Source: an uncultured Bacilli bacterium (lineage in GTDB: Bacteria > Bacillota_I > Bacilli_A > RF39 > UBA660). From it: a DNA stretch of 25,653 nt. Location: the NCBI GenBank assembly GCA_934140355.1, contig CAKPBH010000019.1, forward strand, positions 1 to 25,653. The letters run 5' to 3'. Positions 25,586-25,653 of the stretch are shown here, piece after piece. The notes beneath the pieces were generated by a model. That model made no database searches. It saw only the letters and a program-made list of their open reading frames with translations, and was not told the origin of the DNA. How positions within the stretch are numbered: the stretch's first letter is position 1; every line of letters begins with the position of its first letter. Position numbers and translations under genes: made by a program.

Positions 25586-25622
25586 AACCCCGTTTCTTGG
25601 ACATAAGAGAAACGAGGTTTTT
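25586..25622 (+). terminator. Hairpin in the IS left end, terminator-like
   Basis: AACC-C-CGTTTCT (25586-25597) pairs with AGAAACG-A-GGTT (25608-25619): eleven pairs with one C-A mismatch, a ten-base loop, then TTTTT through 25622. It could stop transcription coming from outside before it reaches the transposase gene. Its 3' arm contains the GAGG ribosome site of that gene, so the same fold could also hide translation initiation. Confidence 0.5.
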
Positions 25623-25624
25623 AT

Positions 25625-25653
25625 ATGTCAAAGTTAACTTACGAAGATAAAAT
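25625..25653 (+). CDS. IS3-family transposase, OrfA start (partial)
   Basis: Only nine full codons are visible, MSKLTYEDK, before the window ends. They resemble the start of IS3/IS150-group OrfA helix-turn-helix proteins (KLTYEDKIEIY type). GAGG at 25614-25617 gives a seven-base spacing to the ATG. The call depends on this short match plus the terminal-repeat-like DNA upstream. Confidence 0.55.

Larger units (their letters stand above)
25579..25653 (+). mobile_element. Left end of an IS3-family insertion sequence (cut by window edge)
   Basis: The stretch TGAACCCCGTTTCTTGGACA (25585-25604) has the look of an IS3-family (IS150-group) terminal repeat, which typically contains CCCC then TTGGACA, and is followed by a ribosome site and a transposase-like start. 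The exact outer border, the right end and any target duplication are outside what can be seen. Confidence 0.6.

Noticed and set aside
1..25653. Mycoplasma-type code with TGA as tryptophan
   Set aside because: Tryptophans in conserved motifs use TGG, and cdd, tagO and rfbD end at TGA exactly where the next gene starts.

Overview
The window is strongly AT-rich and looks like the chromosome of a low-GC Firmicute, most likely a Bacilli/Erysipelotrichia/RF39-type gut bacterium; that placement is an inference from gene order and style. Reasons: strong AGGAGG-type ribosome sites, the order ybeY-dgkA-cdd-era-yqzL-recO, a split AddA/AddB recombination nuclease, and ChW repeats in a secreted lysozyme. 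Tryptophan is encoded by TGG and TGA serves as a stop (cdd, tagO and rfbD end in TGA), so the standard bacterial code applies.

Layout. (1) 1-1257: the end of a ribosomal/RNA-polymerase operon (rpoA, truncated by the left edge, then rplQ), closed by a hairpin terminator. (2) 1410-10550: a transcription unit starting at a recognisable promoter, with addB, an ABC exporter, a MerR-like gene, addA, cutA and a HAD phosphatase. The exporter is bracketed by two copies of the last ~93 bp of addB, which marks it as an insertion or rearrangement inside the addB-addA region. (3) 10611-11705: a single minus-strand gene for an unrecognised four-helix membrane/coiled-coil protein, with its own terminator facing the HAD gene. 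(4) 11859-14845: an ABC-2 ATPase/permease pair and a VanZ-like membrane protein. (5) 14894-17977: a housekeeping run, ybeY, dgkA, cdd, era, a tiny yqzL and recO, with several overlaps, ended by a hairpin terminator. (6) 18206-25378: a promoter followed by a cell-surface unit: a TagO/WecA-type lipid carrier glycosyl-1-phosphate transferase, all four dTDP-L-rhamnose genes (rfbA, rfbD, rfbB, rfbC) and a secreted GH25 lysozyme with twelve ChW repeats. (7) 25379-25653: a short coding-looking remnant and the left end of an IS3-family insertion sequence, cut by the window edge.

How they work together: AddA and AddB form the double-strand-break resection nuclease. TagO starts a wall polymer on undecaprenyl phosphate, RfbABCD make activated rhamnose for such a polymer, and the lysozyme cuts peptidoglycan, so the last operon is a wall-building and wall-remodelling module. 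YbeY, Era, YqzL, RecO, DgkA and Cdd form the conserved ribosome-maturation/repair neighbourhood. No tRNA, rRNA, CRISPR array or riboswitch was seen. I found no convincing wholly new multi-gene system. The most notable items are the addB-tail duplication around the exporter gene, the recently duplicated ChW block, and two unfamiliar genes (5750-6400 and the minus-strand gene at 10611-11705).
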